From Phycisphaerales bacterium (lineage in GTDB: Bacteria; Planctomycetota; Phycisphaerae; Phycisphaerales; UBA1924): a DNA stretch of 64,000 nt. Where the stretch lies: NCBI GenBank assembly GCA_020849615.1, contig JADLFW010000047.1:23792-87791 (forward strand), read 5' to 3'. The first letter of the stretch is position 1. Every line of letters begins with the position of its first letter. A program made the position numbers and the translations under genes. The notes under the pieces were generated by a model. The model had not been told where the DNA came from and did not search any database. It saw nothing but the letters and a program-made list of their open reading frames with translations. This document shows positions 42,264-51,918 of this stretch, piece after piece.

Positions 42264-42861
42264 CTCTGTAATCTCCTCTTCAGTTCCAAACACGGGCGCC
42301 CCGGAGGCGCGGGTCTTGTCTCTCCGCACAACGATTCGCCGGCGCCGGTGCACACCGGATCACGGCGATCGATCTTGCGCTCGTAAGGCAGGTCCAATCC
42401 TCTCCTCAACCCTCTCGTCAAACCCTCTCTGGCATTTCCGATCACCCGGGATTCCACCCGGATAACCGTTCGCGGACGATCTAGCTTAGGGACTTGGGGC
42501 AGCCCTGGGAACGCGATGAGATCCCTGATGTCACTCCTTGCCGAGAGTCTTTCCCGGTCACAGATCCGGCCCCGCAACAACCGAAAATACGCACGCAAAG
42601 GTCCGCATTCAGCCCACTAGCTCGCCCAATGCCCTCATCTTATTCATTTTATCGTAAGCTGCGGGGACGTCCAAGCAAGATTCGGTTACAACTCCATGTC
42701 CGAGAAAGCCCGGGTACTTCAACTTCGCCTCCCATTGACGCGGAGTTTCACAGGATTCCGATCTTCGCGGTCGGGTCTTGTGCGGATGAGGGCTGAACGG
42801 CACCCATCCCGCCCATCGGGGCCGGGGTGCGAGGGCGGTAGATCAGGGCCGATCTCGGCGG
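42264..42861. other. Non-coding-looking gap with triplet repeats and a possible gene remnant
   Basis: About 600 bases between two minus-strand genes. At 42392-42430 are three imperfect copies of a tcaaccctctc-like unit, roughly 50 bases upstream of a likely leader of the PEP-CTERM-like gene. The part 42600-42750 is clearly richer in A/T than the rest of the window. A minus-strand frame ending at 42609 reads KYPGFLGHGVVTESCLDV and so on for 64 residues, which looks like a fragment of protein but is not identifiable. I do not call a gene here. Confidence 0.4.
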
Positions 42862-44148
42862 TTATTCGAACTTCGTCCGGCCCGGCACGGCGACCGGAGG
42901 CACTTCGACCGGGCCCATGGCATAGGCCGCCGGGCTGAGGTCCATCCTGGCGTTCAGGACCTTCTCCCACGTGACTTCCTGACCGGTGTACGCGCTGATC
43001 CGGCCCATGATGGCGGTGAGCGTCGACTCGGCGACGGTGCGGGCCTCGTTGATGTACGGGCCGCCGCGGACCGCCTCGATCAGGTGCTTGTGCTCCTCAA
43101 CGTACGGGTTGACGTCGGGCCCGGAGTACTTGAAGGGCTGCGCCCCCTCGATGACGCCCGCGCCGAACTTCACGACCCCCGACGACCCGGAGACGACCTC
43201 ATCGACGCGCGAGGCGCACCCGTCGATCTGGCGGCACATGCTGGTCATGGTGACGCCGCCCGGATACTCGTACTCGACGGCGAAGTGGTCGAAGATGTTG
43301 CCGTATTCCGGCCCGGTGCGGACCTGGCGGCCACCCATGGCGGTGGCCTTCACCGGGTGCGTGCCGACGGCCCAGTTGATGACATCCAGGTTGTGGACGT
43401 GCTGCTCGACGATGTGGTCGCCGCTGGTCCAGGTGAAATAGAGCCAGTTGCGGAGCATCCACTCCATGTCGGACCACTGGGGCTCGCGCTGCTTGACCCA
43501 CAGCCCGCCCTGGTTCCACCAGGCCCGGGCGCTGACGATCTTGCCGATGGCGCCGCCGTGCACGCGCTCCATGAGCGCGCGGTACTTGGGCTGGTGGCGG
43601 CGCTGGGTGCCGGCGACGACGCAGAGCTTGCGGGCCTGGGCCTGGTCGGCGGCGGCGAGGACGCGCCGAACGGCGGTCGGGTCGACGCCGACGGGCTTTT
43701 CCATGAAGACGTGCTTGCCGGCGGCGATGGCGGCCTCGAAGTGCATGGCCCGGAAGTGCGGGGCGGTGGCGAGGGCGACGATGTCAACCTCAGAGGCCAG
43801 GAGCTGCTTGTACGCATCGAAGCCGACGAAGCGGTGCGACTCATCCACGGCGATGCGGCCCTTGAAGCGGTCCTCGCCGGAGAGGGAGCCCAGGCAGCCA
43901 TCGAGCCGGTCCTGGAAGACATCGGCGAGCGCCACGAGTTTGACGGCGGGATCGGCATCCAGCGAATCGGCGGCGGCGCCGGTGCCGCGGCCGCCGCAGC
44001 CGATGACCCCGAGCCGCAGCGCATCGGACCCCGCGACATGAGCGGCGCGGGCGATCGAGAGCGGGCCCGCGCCGGCCCCGGCCGCCGCGGCGAGGCCTGC
44101 TGATGCCGCCAGGAAATCACGCCTGCTGAACCCGTTCTCACGTCCCAT
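42862..44148 (-). CDS. Tat-exported Gfo/Idh/MocA family oxidoreductase
   Basis: A 428-residue NAD(P)-dependent sugar or inositol oxidoreductase. A twin-arginine signal (FSRRDFLAASAGLAAAAG) is followed by the Rossmann domain LRLGVIGCGGRGTG, the active-site motif KHVFMEKPVG (EKP), and GDHIVEQHVHNLDVINW in the substrate domain. This class is very common in Planctomycetes, where it acts in degradation of complex glycans. GGAGG lies seven bases before ATG 44148. It is divergent from the DUF1080-GH29 gene with a 189-base gap, suggesting linked expression. Confidence 0.85.
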   Translation of the reverse strand: MGRENGFSRRDFLAASAGLAAAAGAGAGPLSIARAAHVAGSDALRLGVIGCGGRGTGAAADSLDADPAVKLVALADVFQDRLDGCLGSLSGEDRFKGRIAVDESHRFVGFDAYKQLLASEVDIVALATAPHFRAMHFEAAIAAGKHVFMEKPVGVDPTAVRRVLAAADQAQARKLCVVAGTQRRHQPKYRALMERVHGGAIGKIVSARAWWNQGGLWVKQREPQWSDMEWMLRNWLYFTWTSGDHIVEQHVHNLDVINWAVGTHPVKATAMGGRQVRTGPEYGNIFDHFAVEYEYPGGVTMTSMCRQIDGCASRVDEVVSGSSGVVKFGAGVIEGAQPFKYSGPDVNPYVEEHKHLIEAVRGGPYINEARTVAESTLTAIMGRISAYTGQEVTWEKVLNARMDLSPAAYAMGPVEVPPVAVPGRTKFE

Positions 44149-44337
44149 CGCTGAACCTCCGTTGAATCGCCGCCGCCCGGAATCACGGCCCCGACATGCC
44201 AAGGAAACGAACCCCGCCCCGAAGCCGCCGCCGGCGCCGGGTGACGGGCGCCGAGGGGGTGTCGAGCATACCACGCGCCGCGCCGCGCGGAGACGGTCTG
44301 GCTGGCCCGCGCCGGTGGGTTGAGGTAGTCTCGCGGG

Positions 44338-46728
44338 ATGCCGCCGATTTCCCGATTCGTCCCGGGGCTCTCCCGGATGGCCCGCTCCCTGCTGGTGATG
44401 ATGTTGCCGGGCCTCCTGGCGTCGGCCCAGCCCGGGCCCGCGCAGCCCCCGGCGAACCGCCCGCCCGATGGGTTCACGGCCCTGTTCAACGGGAAGGACC
44501 TGACGAACTGGCAGGGCCTGATTGACGGCCCGCCCGCGGTGGCCAAGCTCACCCCCGAGCAGCGGGCCGAGGCACAGTCCAAGGCGGATGCGGCGATGCG
44601 CGAGCACTGGCGGGCCGAGGATGGCGTGTTGGTATTTGATGGCAAGGGTCAGAGCCTTCAGACGATCGCCGCGTACAAAGACTTTGAGCTGTACGTGGAC
44701 TGGAAGATCCTCAAAGGGGGGGATTCCGGGATCTACCTCCGCGGCGCGCCGCAGGTGCAGATCTGGGACAACCCGATCGGCTCGGGCGGGCTGTACAACA
44801 ACGAGAAGAACCCATCCAGACCGCTGGTGGTCGCCGATGTGCCGGTCGGAGAGTGGAACCGGTTCCACATCATCATGAAGGGCGACCGCGTCACCGTGTA
44901 CCTCAACGACCGGCTCGTCGTGGATGACACGGTGCTGGAGAACTACTGGGAGAGGGACAAGGCGATCTACGAGCGCGGGCCGATCGAGCTCCAGAACCAC
45001 GGCAACACGCTGTACTTCCGGAACATCTTCGTGAAGGAACTGAAGGAGGAGGCCCGCACGGAGCAGGATGCGCGGATGGCGTGGTGGCGGGAGGCGAGGT
45101 TCGGGATGTTCATCCACTGGGGGCTCTACGCGATCGCCGCGGGCGAGTGGAACGGCGAGGCGGTGAACGGCGCGGGCGAGTGGATCATGGACACGGCCAA
45201 GATCACCCCGGCGGAGTACGAGAAGCTCGCGGCGAGGTTCAACCCCGTCGGTTTCGACGCGACGGAATGGGCCCGCATCGCCGAGGATGCGGGGATGAAG
45301 TACGTCGTCATCACCACCAAGCACCACGACGGGTTCTGCCTGTTTGATTCGAAGCACACCGCCTACGACGTCATGGATGCAACGCCCTTCAAGCGGGACA
45401 TCATGAAGGAGCTGTCAGAGGCGGTGCGGTCCCGGGGGCTGCGAATGTGCTGGTACCACTCGATCATGGACTGGCACCACCCCGAAGCCCGCGGGGATGC
45501 GTTCCCCGCGTACGAGGAAGTGATGCGGTCGCAGGTCCGGGAACTGCTGACCAACTACGGGCCGATCGGCGTGATGTGGTTCGATGGCGAGTGGATCAGC
45601 GAGTGGACCACCGAGCGCGGCAACCGGCTCTACGAGCTGTGCCGGCAGGCCCAGCCGGGCGTGATCATCAACAACCGCGTCGGCAAGGGCCGCCAGGGGA
45701 TGCAGGGCCTCACCGCCGAGGGCGATCACCCCGGCGATTTCGGCACACCGGAGCAGGAAGTCCCCGAGACCGGGCTGCCGGGCATCGACTGGGAGTCGTG
45801 CATGACGATGAACGACACCTGGGGGTTCAAGACTTCGGATCTGAACTGGAAATCGGCCGACACCTTGATCGACACGCTGGTGGATGTGGTCTCCAAGGGC
45901 GGCAACTTCCTGTTGAATGTCGGCCCGACCGCGGAGGGCAGGATCCCGGAGGCCAGCATCGAGCGGCTGGCGGCCATGGGGCGCTGGCTTCGGATGAACG
46001 GCGAAGCGATCTACAGCGCGGGCCCCAGCCCCTTCCGCGACCTCGCCGGCGCCAAGTGCACCACCAGGCCCGGCGCGCTGTACATCCATATCCCGGTCGG
46101 GACGAGCGCCGTTGAACTGCCGGGCCTCATGAACGAGATCACCGCCGCGAGCCTGCTGGGGGATCCATCCGTCGCCGTGAGCATCTTGCGTACGGGCCGC
46201 GCTGTAGAGGTTCGGCTCCCTCCCGGGGGCAACGCCGGGCCAGGCCCGAGGGTGGTTCGCCTGTCGATCGCCGGAGCACCCGCGGTTGTTCAGCCGCCCG
46301 ATCCGGCCGCGGAGCCGGACCCCGAGGGCACCATCGTGCTGGCGGCGCCGGCGGCGACGATCCGGGGTGAGTCGGCCCGGTACGAAGCGGGCCCGGGCCG
46401 GGAATGCATCGGTTTCTGGACGAGGGTCGAGGATGAGGTGGCCTGGCCCGTCGGCGGTATCGGCGCGGGCCCGTACCGCGTGGTTCTTGAGTACGCGTGT
46501 GCGGCGGGGCAGGAGGGGAGCGTGGTACGGGTGGGCCACGGGGCGACCGAGCTTGAGTTCACGGTGACCTCGACGGGCGGCTGGGGGCGGTTCCGCCGGG
46601 CGGAACTCGGCGTTATCGCGATGGCGGATGGCTCCGACCGGGAGATCCGGGTGAAGCCCGTGTCGATCCCGAAAGGGGCCGTGATGAACCTGCGCTCGCT
46701 GCGGCTGCTCCCGGCGGGAGCGCGGTGA
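44338..46728 (+). CDS. DUF1080 - GH29 alpha-L-fucosidase - beta-domain fusion
   Basis: A 796-residue exported protein. A signal peptide precedes a DUF1080 (3-keto-disaccharide hydrolase/laminin-G-like) domain at about 42-240 (FTALFNGKDLTNWQG, SGIYLRGAPQVQIWDN, GPIELQNHGNTLYFRNIFVKEL). The GH29 domain follows at about 245-545 (WWREARFGMFIHWGLYA, TTKHHDGFCLFDS, WYHSIMDWHHP), with the catalytic nucleophile Asp416 in IGVMWFDGEW and NVGPTAEG near its end. The last 230 residues are beta-rich and probably carbohydrate-binding. It would release fucose or a related sugar outside the cytoplasm. TAGTCT lies six bases before the ATG, with no ribosome binding site; ATG 44377 would give a shorter signal. 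Confidence 0.85.
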   Translation: MPPISRFVPGLSRMARSLLVMMLPGLLASAQPGPAQPPANRPPDGFTALFNGKDLTNWQGLIDGPPAVAKLTPEQRAEAQSKADAAMREHWRAEDGVLVFDGKGQSLQTIAAYKDFELYVDWKILKGGDSGIYLRGAPQVQIWDNPIGSGGLYNNEKNPSRPLVVADVPVGEWNRFHIIMKGDRVTVYLNDRLVVDDTVLENYWERDKAIYERGPIELQNHGNTLYFRNIFVKELKEEARTEQDARMAWWREARFGMFIHWGLYAIAAGEWNGEAVNGAGEWIMDTAKITPAEYEKLAARFNPVGFDATEWARIAEDAGMKYVVITTKHHDGFCLFDSKHTAYDVMDATPFKRDIMKELSEAVRSRGLRMCWYHSIMDWHHPEARGDAFPAYEEVMRSQVRELLTNYGPIGVMWFDGEWISEWTTERGNRLYELCRQAQPGVIINNRVGKGRQGMQGLTAEGDHPGDFGTPEQEVPETGLPGIDWESCMTMNDTWGFKTSDLNWKSADTLIDTLVDVVSKGGNFLLNVGPTAEGRIPEASIERLAAMGRWLRMNGEAIYSAGPSPFRDLAGAKCTTRPGALYIHIPVGTSAVELPGLMNEITAASLLGDPSVAVSILRTGRAVEVRLPPGGNAGPGPRVVRLSIAGAPAVVQPPDPAAEPDPEGTIVLAAPAATIRGESARYEAGPGRECIGFWTRVEDEVAWPVGGIGAGPYRVVLEYACAAGQEGSVVRVGHGATELEFTVTSTGGWGRFRRAELGVIAMADGSDREIRVKPVSIPKGAVMNLRSLRLLPAGAR

Positions 46729-46907
46729 GGAGCGGCGGCTGGGGTTGTTACCCTTTTCGCGGCCCGTCCGCGGAGAATGTATGGATTCGTCGATCGAAGT
46801 TTCGTAATCTCGTGCCTCTCCTCGGGAGGGGGGATGACCGCGCGGATTTCTTTCCGGGGAATCCGCGCGGCGGTGAGTGATGGACCGAGCATTCCCGGAG
46901 TCCCTCC

Positions 46908-48455
46908 ATGCCTGTGCCCTGCGCAGCGGTCGACGGCCCCGCCGTCGAGTTGGAAATTCAAGAGCCTGTTGAGTTCCGGCGCGAGGCCCCGACGGGGCGG
47001 CGCGGGTGGCTGAAGGCGCTGCTGGCGGGCGGCGCGATGACGCCCCTGGCCCGCGGCGGGCCGCCGGGAGCGCGATCGGCGGGGCAGGGCTGGACGGTGG
47101 CGGAGGATGTTGACCCGGGCGTGCTGCTGGTGAAGCTGGTTCGCCGGATCACCATGGGCATCACGCCCGAGGAGCTGACGCTGGCCAATCAGCTGGGGTA
47201 CGAGGGCTACCTCGAGCGGCACCTCGACTACACGGCGATCGACGACACGGAAACCCAGCTGAAGCTGGCGATCTACACGACGCTGTCGATGACGCCGTAT
47301 CAGCTCTATGTCGAATCTTCGGTGAAGATCATCCAGGAGATGATCGACGCGACGTTCATCCGCGCGGTCTTCAGCAAGCGCCAGCTCTTCGAGCGGATGG
47401 TCGAGTTCTGGACCGACCATTTCAACATCGACACCACCAAGAACGACTGCGCATTCCTGAAAACGCTGGACGATTCTCAGGTCATTCGGGCCAATGCCCT
47501 GGGGAAGTTCCCGCAGCTGCTCGAGGCCAGCGCCCGCAGCCCGGCGATGCAGATCTACCTCGACAACTACGTCAGCAGCAAGCTCAGGCCCAACGAGAAC
47601 TACGCCCGCGAGCTGCTGGAGCTGCACACGCTGGGGGTGGACGGGGGGTACACGCAGGCGGATGTCGAGAACGTGGCCCGGTGCTTCACCGGCTGGGGCA
47701 TCTATTCGCGCTCCGCGTCGCCCGAGCTCATGGGGACGTTCCGCTTCAGCCCGTCCGACCACGACACCTCCCAGAAGACGGTCCTGGGCCAAACCATCTC
47801 GGCGGGGGGCGGGATCTCCGACGGGTTGACCGTCCTGCAGATCCTCTGCGAACACCCGTCGACCGCCCGGTTCCTGGCCCGCAAGCTCACGCGCTGGCTG
47901 CTCGGGGAGGGGGCGCCCGATTCCATCATCAGCGATGTCGCCGCGACCTACACGGCGACGGGCGGCGACATCCGGGCCATGATCCGCGCCGCGCTGCGGC
48001 CCAACTACCTGCATGCGGCCCCGCTGCGGTACAAGCGGCCGTTCCATGCGTACATCTCGGCCGTGAGAGCGATGGGTTCGGAGTTCACCGGGGCGTGGAC
48101 CTTCAGGCAGTGGCTGGCCGCGGCCGGGCACGTGCCGTTCATGTGGGTGACGCCCGACGGATATCCCGACTCGGTCGACTACTGGGGCGGGCTGCTGATG
48201 GAGCGGTGGAACTTCGCGAGCTCGTTCGGCGAGGGGCAGATCTCCGGGCTCCGCTGGGTGCTCGACGAGGTGTTCCCCGACCTCTCGCCCGATGCGGTGA
48301 TCGACAAGCTCGACCGGCTGGCCTTCGGCGGCGAGATGCCCCCGGGTGACCGCGACATCGTGCTGGCGTACCTCGGCCAGGGACCGCGGGAGATGGAACT
48401 CGTTCGCGACGCCGTGGGCCTCACGCTGGGCTCCCCGTCGTATCAGTGGTATTGA
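46908..48455 (+). CDS. DUF1800 domain protein
   Basis: A 515-residue protein of the DUF1800 family, common in Planctomycetes and usually encoded next to a DUF1501 protein; no such partner follows here. A twin-arginine-like segment (GRRGWLKALLAGG) occurs near residue 30. The family blocks are FWTDHFNIDTTKNDC, NENYARELLELHTLGVDGG, YTQADVENVARCFTGW and HPSTARFLARKLTRWLLG. Export is likely. The function is unknown; some DUF1800 proteins are annotated as linked to surface or chitin biology, which I cannot verify. GGAGT is seven bases before the ATG. Confidence 0.85.
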   Translation: MPVPCAAVDGPAVELEIQEPVEFRREAPTGRRGWLKALLAGGAMTPLARGGPPGARSAGQGWTVAEDVDPGVLLVKLVRRITMGITPEELTLANQLGYEGYLERHLDYTAIDDTETQLKLAIYTTLSMTPYQLYVESSVKIIQEMIDATFIRAVFSKRQLFERMVEFWTDHFNIDTTKNDCAFLKTLDDSQVIRANALGKFPQLLEASARSPAMQIYLDNYVSSKLRPNENYARELLELHTLGVDGGYTQADVENVARCFTGWGIYSRSASPELMGTFRFSPSDHDTSQKTVLGQTISAGGGISDGLTVLQILCEHPSTARFLARKLTRWLLGEGAPDSIISDVAATYTATGGDIRAMIRAALRPNYLHAAPLRYKRPFHAYISAVRAMGSEFTGAWTFRQWLAAAGHVPFMWVTPDGYPDSVDYWGGLLMERWNFASSFGEGQISGLRWVLDEVFPDLSPDAVIDKLDRLAFGGEMPPGDRDIVLAYLGQGPREMELVRDAVGLTLGSPSYQWY

Positions 48456-48520
48456 CAACCGCCCGCCGGGCCCGGCCGACTTGAGCCCGCGGCCCGCACC
48501 CCCCATTCTCAGTCCCCACC

Positions 48521-48540
48521 GACTCCCGCCGGGGGGAGTC
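48521..48540. terminator. GC hairpin after the DUF1800 gene
   Basis: GACTCCC-GCCGGG-GGGAGTC forms a perfect 7-bp stem about 65 bases after the stop. It has no T-run, so termination is uncertain. Confidence 0.35.
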
Positions 48541-48585
48541 TCACGGCCCGCGCCCCCTCGGCCGGGGGGGGATATCGCAGCGCGG

Positions 48586-48614
48586 TTGACATGCTGTCGC
48601 CGCGTCGCTATCTT
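48586..48614 (+). promoter_or_regulatory. Sigma-70-type promoter of the mntH operon
   Basis: TTGACA (48586-48591), 17 bases, TATCTT (48609-48614). This is the best consensus promoter in the window. Transcription would start near 48621, giving a leader of about 31 bases to the transporter start. No clear regulator box was found in or next to it, although the operon encodes an MntR-like protein. Confidence 0.75.
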
Positions 48615-48651
48615 GTAGCCACAGGTACAGCCTTCAGCTCGACCACACCGC

Positions 48652-50010
48652 ATGCGCCCACCCCCCGAACATGTCATCCCGGCCGCAGCCGACTCCGGGT
48701 GGCGCCGCGCCGCGGCCGGGCCCAGCCTCCCGGAGGTGAACGGTTCGGTGGCGGTGCCCCACGGGCTGGGCTTCTGGCGCAAGATGCTCGCGTTCGCCGG
48801 GCCCGGCTACCTGGTAGCGGTCGGCTACATGGACCCCGGCAACTGGGCGACCGATCTGGCGGGCGGCTCGCAGTTCGGGTACCGGCTGCTGTTCGTGATC
48901 ATGATCTCCAACCTGATGGCGATCCTGCTGCAGCACCTGTGCGCGAAGCTGGGGATCGTGACCGGGCGGGACCTGGCCCAGGCCTGCCGGGACCATTTCT
49001 CCCGGCCCGTTTCGTTCGTGCTGTGGGTTCTGTGCGAGCTGGCGATCTGCGCCTGCGACCTGGCGGAGGTCATCGGCTCGGCGGTGGCGCTCCAGCTGCT
49101 GTTCGGCATCCCGCTGCCCGTCGGCGTGTGCCTGACGGCCTTCGATGTGCTGCTCATCCTGCTCCTGCAGCACCGGGGCTTCCGCTACCTCGAGGCGGTG
49201 GTGATCACGCTCATCACCGTGATCGGCGTCTGCTTCGCGCTCGAGCTGGCCTTCGTGAAGCCGAGCCTGGCGGGGGTGCTGGGCGGGTTCGTGCCGACCA
49301 CGGAGCTCTTCCGCAGCACCGAGATGCTCTACATCGCGATCGGCATCCTCGGCGCCACGGTGATGCCCCACAACCTCTACCTGCACTCTTCGATCGTGCA
49401 GACGCGGAAATACTCGCAGACCGACGACGGCAAGGCCGAGGCCATCAAGTTCGCCACCATCGACTCCACCGTGGCGCTCATGGCCGCCCTCTTCATCAAC
49501 GCGGCGATTCTCATCCTCGCCGCGGCGACCTTTCACCGCGCCGGGCGCCACGACGTGGTGGAGATCCAGCACGCCCACCAGCTGCTCTCCCCGCTGCTGG
49601 GCGTCGGCGCCGCCAGCACGCTCTTCGCCGTCGCCCTCCTGGCCTCGGGCCAGAACTCGACCATCACCGGCACACTGGCGGGCCAGATCGTGATGGAGGG
49701 GTTCCTCAGCCTGCGACTCAAGCCGTGGATCCGGCGCATGATCACCCGCCTCATCGCCATCGTCCCGGCGATCGTGGTGTCGACCCTCTACGGTGAGAAG
49801 GGCACGACGCAGCTGCTCGTCCTCTCCCAGGTCATCCTCAGCCTCCAGCTCCCCTTCGCCGTGATCCCGCTGCTCATCTTCGTGGGCTCACGGGCCAAGA
49901 TGGGCCGCTTCCGACCCGCCCGGTGGGTGATGGGCCTGGCATGGCTGGCGGCCGCCATCATCGTCGTCCTCAACGTGAAATACCTGTACGATTGGTTCAC
50001 CGGCCTCTAG
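48652..50010 (+). CDS. mntH: Nramp-family manganese/metal ion transporter
   Basis: A 452-residue inner-membrane transporter that imports Mn2+ or other divalent ions with protons. After an unusually long 40-residue N-terminus come eleven or so hydrophobic helices. The metal-binding DPGNWATD in helix 1 and [10 protein letters not shown] in helix 6 are intact. The first helix contains [18 protein letters not shown]. Start ATG 48652 has no good ribosome binding site; it lies 31 bases after a predicted start of transcription. It is followed by UspA and an MntR-like regulator, a natural metal-homeostasis unit. Confidence 0.9.
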   Translation: MRPPPEHVIPAAADSGWRRAAAGPSLPEVNGSVAVPHGLGFWRKMLAFAGPGYLVAVGYMDPGNWATDLAGGSQFGYRLLFVIMISNLMAILLQHLCAKLGIVTGRDLAQACRDHFSRPVSFVLWVLCELAICACDLAEVIGSAVALQLLFGIPLPVGVCLTAFDVLLILLLQHRGFRYLEAVVITLITVIGVCFALELAFVKPSLAGVLGGFVPTTELFRSTEMLYIAIGILGATVMPHNLYLHSSIVQTRKYSQTDDGKAEAIKFATIDSTVALMAALFINAAILILAAATFHRAGRHDVVEIQHAHQLLSPLLGVGAASTLFAVALLASGQNSTITGTLAGQIVMEGFLSLRLKPWIRRMITRLIAIVPAIVVSTLYGEKGTTQLLVLSQVILSLQLPFAVIPLLIFVGSRAKMGRFRPARWVMGLAWLAAAIIVVLNVKYLYDWFTGL

Positions 50011-50041
50011 CGGGACCCGCGGGCGACGTGCCCCACGCTTC

Positions 50042-50461
50042 ATGTACAGCCGCATCCTGGTCACCCTCGACACCTCCCCGGCCGATCGGCCGCTGGTGGC
50101 CCACATCACCGAACTCGCCCGCGTGCACGGCTCCAGCGTGGTCCTGGTGCACGTGGCGGATGGGTGGGCGGCCCGGCACTTCGACACCCTCAAGCTCGTG
50201 GAATCCGAGGAGATGAAGTCGGACCGGGCTTACCTGGAATCGCAGGCCCGGCTGTTCGAGGCCGCGGGCGTTCCCGCCGAGATCATGCTGGCCCACGGCG
50301 AGCCCCCGGCCGAGATCCTGAAGGCCGCGGAACAGCAGGGGTGCGACCTGATCGCGATGGCGACCCATGGGCACCGCTTCCTGGCGGACCTTGTGCTGGG
50401 GAGCACCATCGACACCGTGCGGCACCGGGCCCGCGTACCACTGCTGGTCATCAACGCCTGA
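50042..50461 (+). CDS. Universal stress protein UspA family
   Basis: A 139-residue ATP-binding stress protein. It starts YSRILVTLDTSPADRPLV and ends with the ATP-binding G-2x-G-9x-G-S/T-type motif: MATHGHRFLADLVLGSTIDTVRHRA, followed by VPLLVIN. UspA proteins respond to starvation and stress; this one lies 31 bases after mntH and is probably in the same operon. The link to metal stress is inference. Confidence 0.9.
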   Translation: MYSRILVTLDTSPADRPLVAHITELARVHGSSVVLVHVADGWAARHFDTLKLVESEEMKSDRAYLESQARLFEAAGVPAEIMLAHGEPPAEILKAAEQQGCDLIAMATHGHRFLADLVLGSTIDTVRHRARVPLLVINA

Positions 50462-50542
50462 TCGCCCGGGCCGCGGGTCAGAGCCCCGGCCGGGCCCGAT
50501 ACCCGCCACGGCCGCACCAGTCGCTGAATACGATCGGACCCC

Positions 50543-51010
50543 ATGACGCCCCCGACCCGCCAGCCCCGACGCTCCACCAAGCCAGGCCCGGCCCGGACCG
50601 TTGACCTCACGGTCCCCCACCGCCAGACGCGACGGGCCCACGCGAACGAGACGGCCGAGGACTACGCCGAGATCATCGCCGAGCTGATCGACACCTCCGG
50701 CGAGGCCCGCGTGACCGACATCGCCCGGCGCATCGGCGTCAGCCACGTCACCGTGATCCGGACGATCGCGCGGCTGCAGGAGAAGGGCTGGGTCACGGCC
50801 CGGCCCTACCGATCGATCTTTCTGACCGAGGCGGGGCGGCGGCTGGCCGAGAAGGCCCGCAAACGCCACCAGATCGTGCTGGATTTCCTGCTCGCCCTGG
50901 GCGTCGGCGAGGCCGCGGCCCGCGCCGATGCCGAGGGGATCGAGCACCACGTCAGCAAGGAAACGCTCGCGGCCTTCGATCGCTTCGCCCGCGCTGCGGC
51001 CCGGGACTAA
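50543..51010 (+). CDS. mntR: DtxR/MntR-type metal-dependent transcriptional regulator
   Basis: A 155-residue regulator. A winged helix occupies about 40-95 (AEDYAEIIAELIDTSGEARVTDIARRIGVSHVTVIRTIARL). The dimerisation/metal-binding part has RHQIVLDFLLALGVGEAAARADAEGIEHHVS, where the Glu/His residues match the manganese-site pattern of MntR. It would repress mntH when manganese is plentiful. A long basic N-terminus (about 30 residues) precedes the domain. TACGAT lies eight bases before the ATG and no ribosome binding site is visible. It lies 81 bases after UspA. Confidence 0.85.
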   Translation: MTPPTRQPRRSTKPGPARTVDLTVPHRQTRRAHANETAEDYAEIIAELIDTSGEARVTDIARRIGVSHVTVIRTIARLQEKGWVTARPYRSIFLTEAGRRLAEKARKRHQIVLDFLLALGVGEAAARADAEGIEHHVSKETLAAFDRFARAAARD

Positions 51011-51135
51011 GGCCGCAACGGCTCCCGGCCGATAACGGAAACCGGCTCCCTGGGCGGCTCGTGCGGTCCGGGCGTAACCTGAGGGGCCCGCCGGGCCCGG
51101 AGCCCGGTCCGGTCCCGCACGAATCGGAGCACGCC

Positions 51136-51873
51136 ATGCCGATCAGCCAACGATTCCAGACGATCCTGCTCTTCGGCGCTCCCGGCGCCGGCAAGGGCAC
51201 TCAGGGCAAGATCCTCGGGTGCATCCCGGGTTTCTATCACCTTTCGTGCGGCGAAGTGTTCCGGACGCTCGACATGTCCTCGGAGCTGGGCAGGACCTTC
51301 CTGCAGTACTCCTCCAAGGGCCTGCTGGTGCCCGACGACCTGACCGTGAAGATGTGGCACCAGAACATGCACGCCCGCACGGTGCTGGCCGACTACAAGC
51401 CCCGGGCCGACCTGCTCGTGCTCGACGGCATCCCGCGCAACGTGAACCAGGCCCGGCTTCTCGAGAAGCACCTGAACGTGCTCCAGATCATCCACCTGAT
51501 GTGCCCTGACAAGGAGCAGATGATCAAGCGTCTCCGCCGCCGGGCCCTGAAAGAAAACCGGATCGATGACGCCAAGGAAGAAGTGATCCGCAAGCGCTGG
51601 CAGGTCTACGAGAAGGAGACCTTCCCGGTGCTGGAGTACTACCCCGACGAGATCATCAAGGAAGTGGATGCGACGGGATCGCCGGCGCGGGTGCTCGAGC
51701 ACATTCTCGAGTGGGTGGTGCCGATCCAGGAGTCGCACTTCACCAACCCGATCACCGGCGAGCGAGTTGACAAGCCCGCCACTCCCAACGGCGTTCACCC
51801 CGCGCCCGCCTCCTCGGTGCGCACGGTCCGCAAGCCGGCGGGTCGGCCGGCCCGGGCCAAGTCCGGGCGCTAA
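51136..51873 (+). CDS. adk: Adenylate kinase family protein
   Basis: A 245-residue nucleotide kinase. The P-loop GAPGAGKGTQG (about 14-24) is followed by the AMP-binding HLSCGEVFRTL, LVLDGIPRN and the LID-region arginines RLRRRALKENRIDD. The LID is short, without zinc cysteines. The last 55 residues (after PITGERVDKPA) are Pro/Ser/Arg-rich and probably disordered, an extension beyond typical Adk. It interconverts ATP, ADP and AMP in the cytoplasm. GGAG lies six bases before ATG 51136; the longer open frame upstream has no such site. Confidence 0.85.
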   Translation: MPISQRFQTILLFGAPGAGKGTQGKILGCIPGFYHLSCGEVFRTLDMSSELGRTFLQYSSKGLLVPDDLTVKMWHQNMHARTVLADYKPRADLLVLDGIPRNVNQARLLEKHLNVLQIIHLMCPDKEQMIKRLRRRALKENRIDDAKEEVIRKRWQVYEKETFPVLEYYPDEIIKEVDATGSPARVLEHILEWVVPIQESHFTNPITGERVDKPATPNGVHPAPASSVRTVRKPAGRPARAKSGR

Positions 51874-51918
51874 GGCACAGCCCGGCATGAGAGGTCCAGG
51901 TTCCGCTACCATCTCGCC

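Noticed and set aside
46290..48782. 830-residue minus-strand frame over the DUF1800 gene
   Set aside because: Antisense shadow without ribosome binding site or domain; DUF1800 family blocks are on the plus strand.
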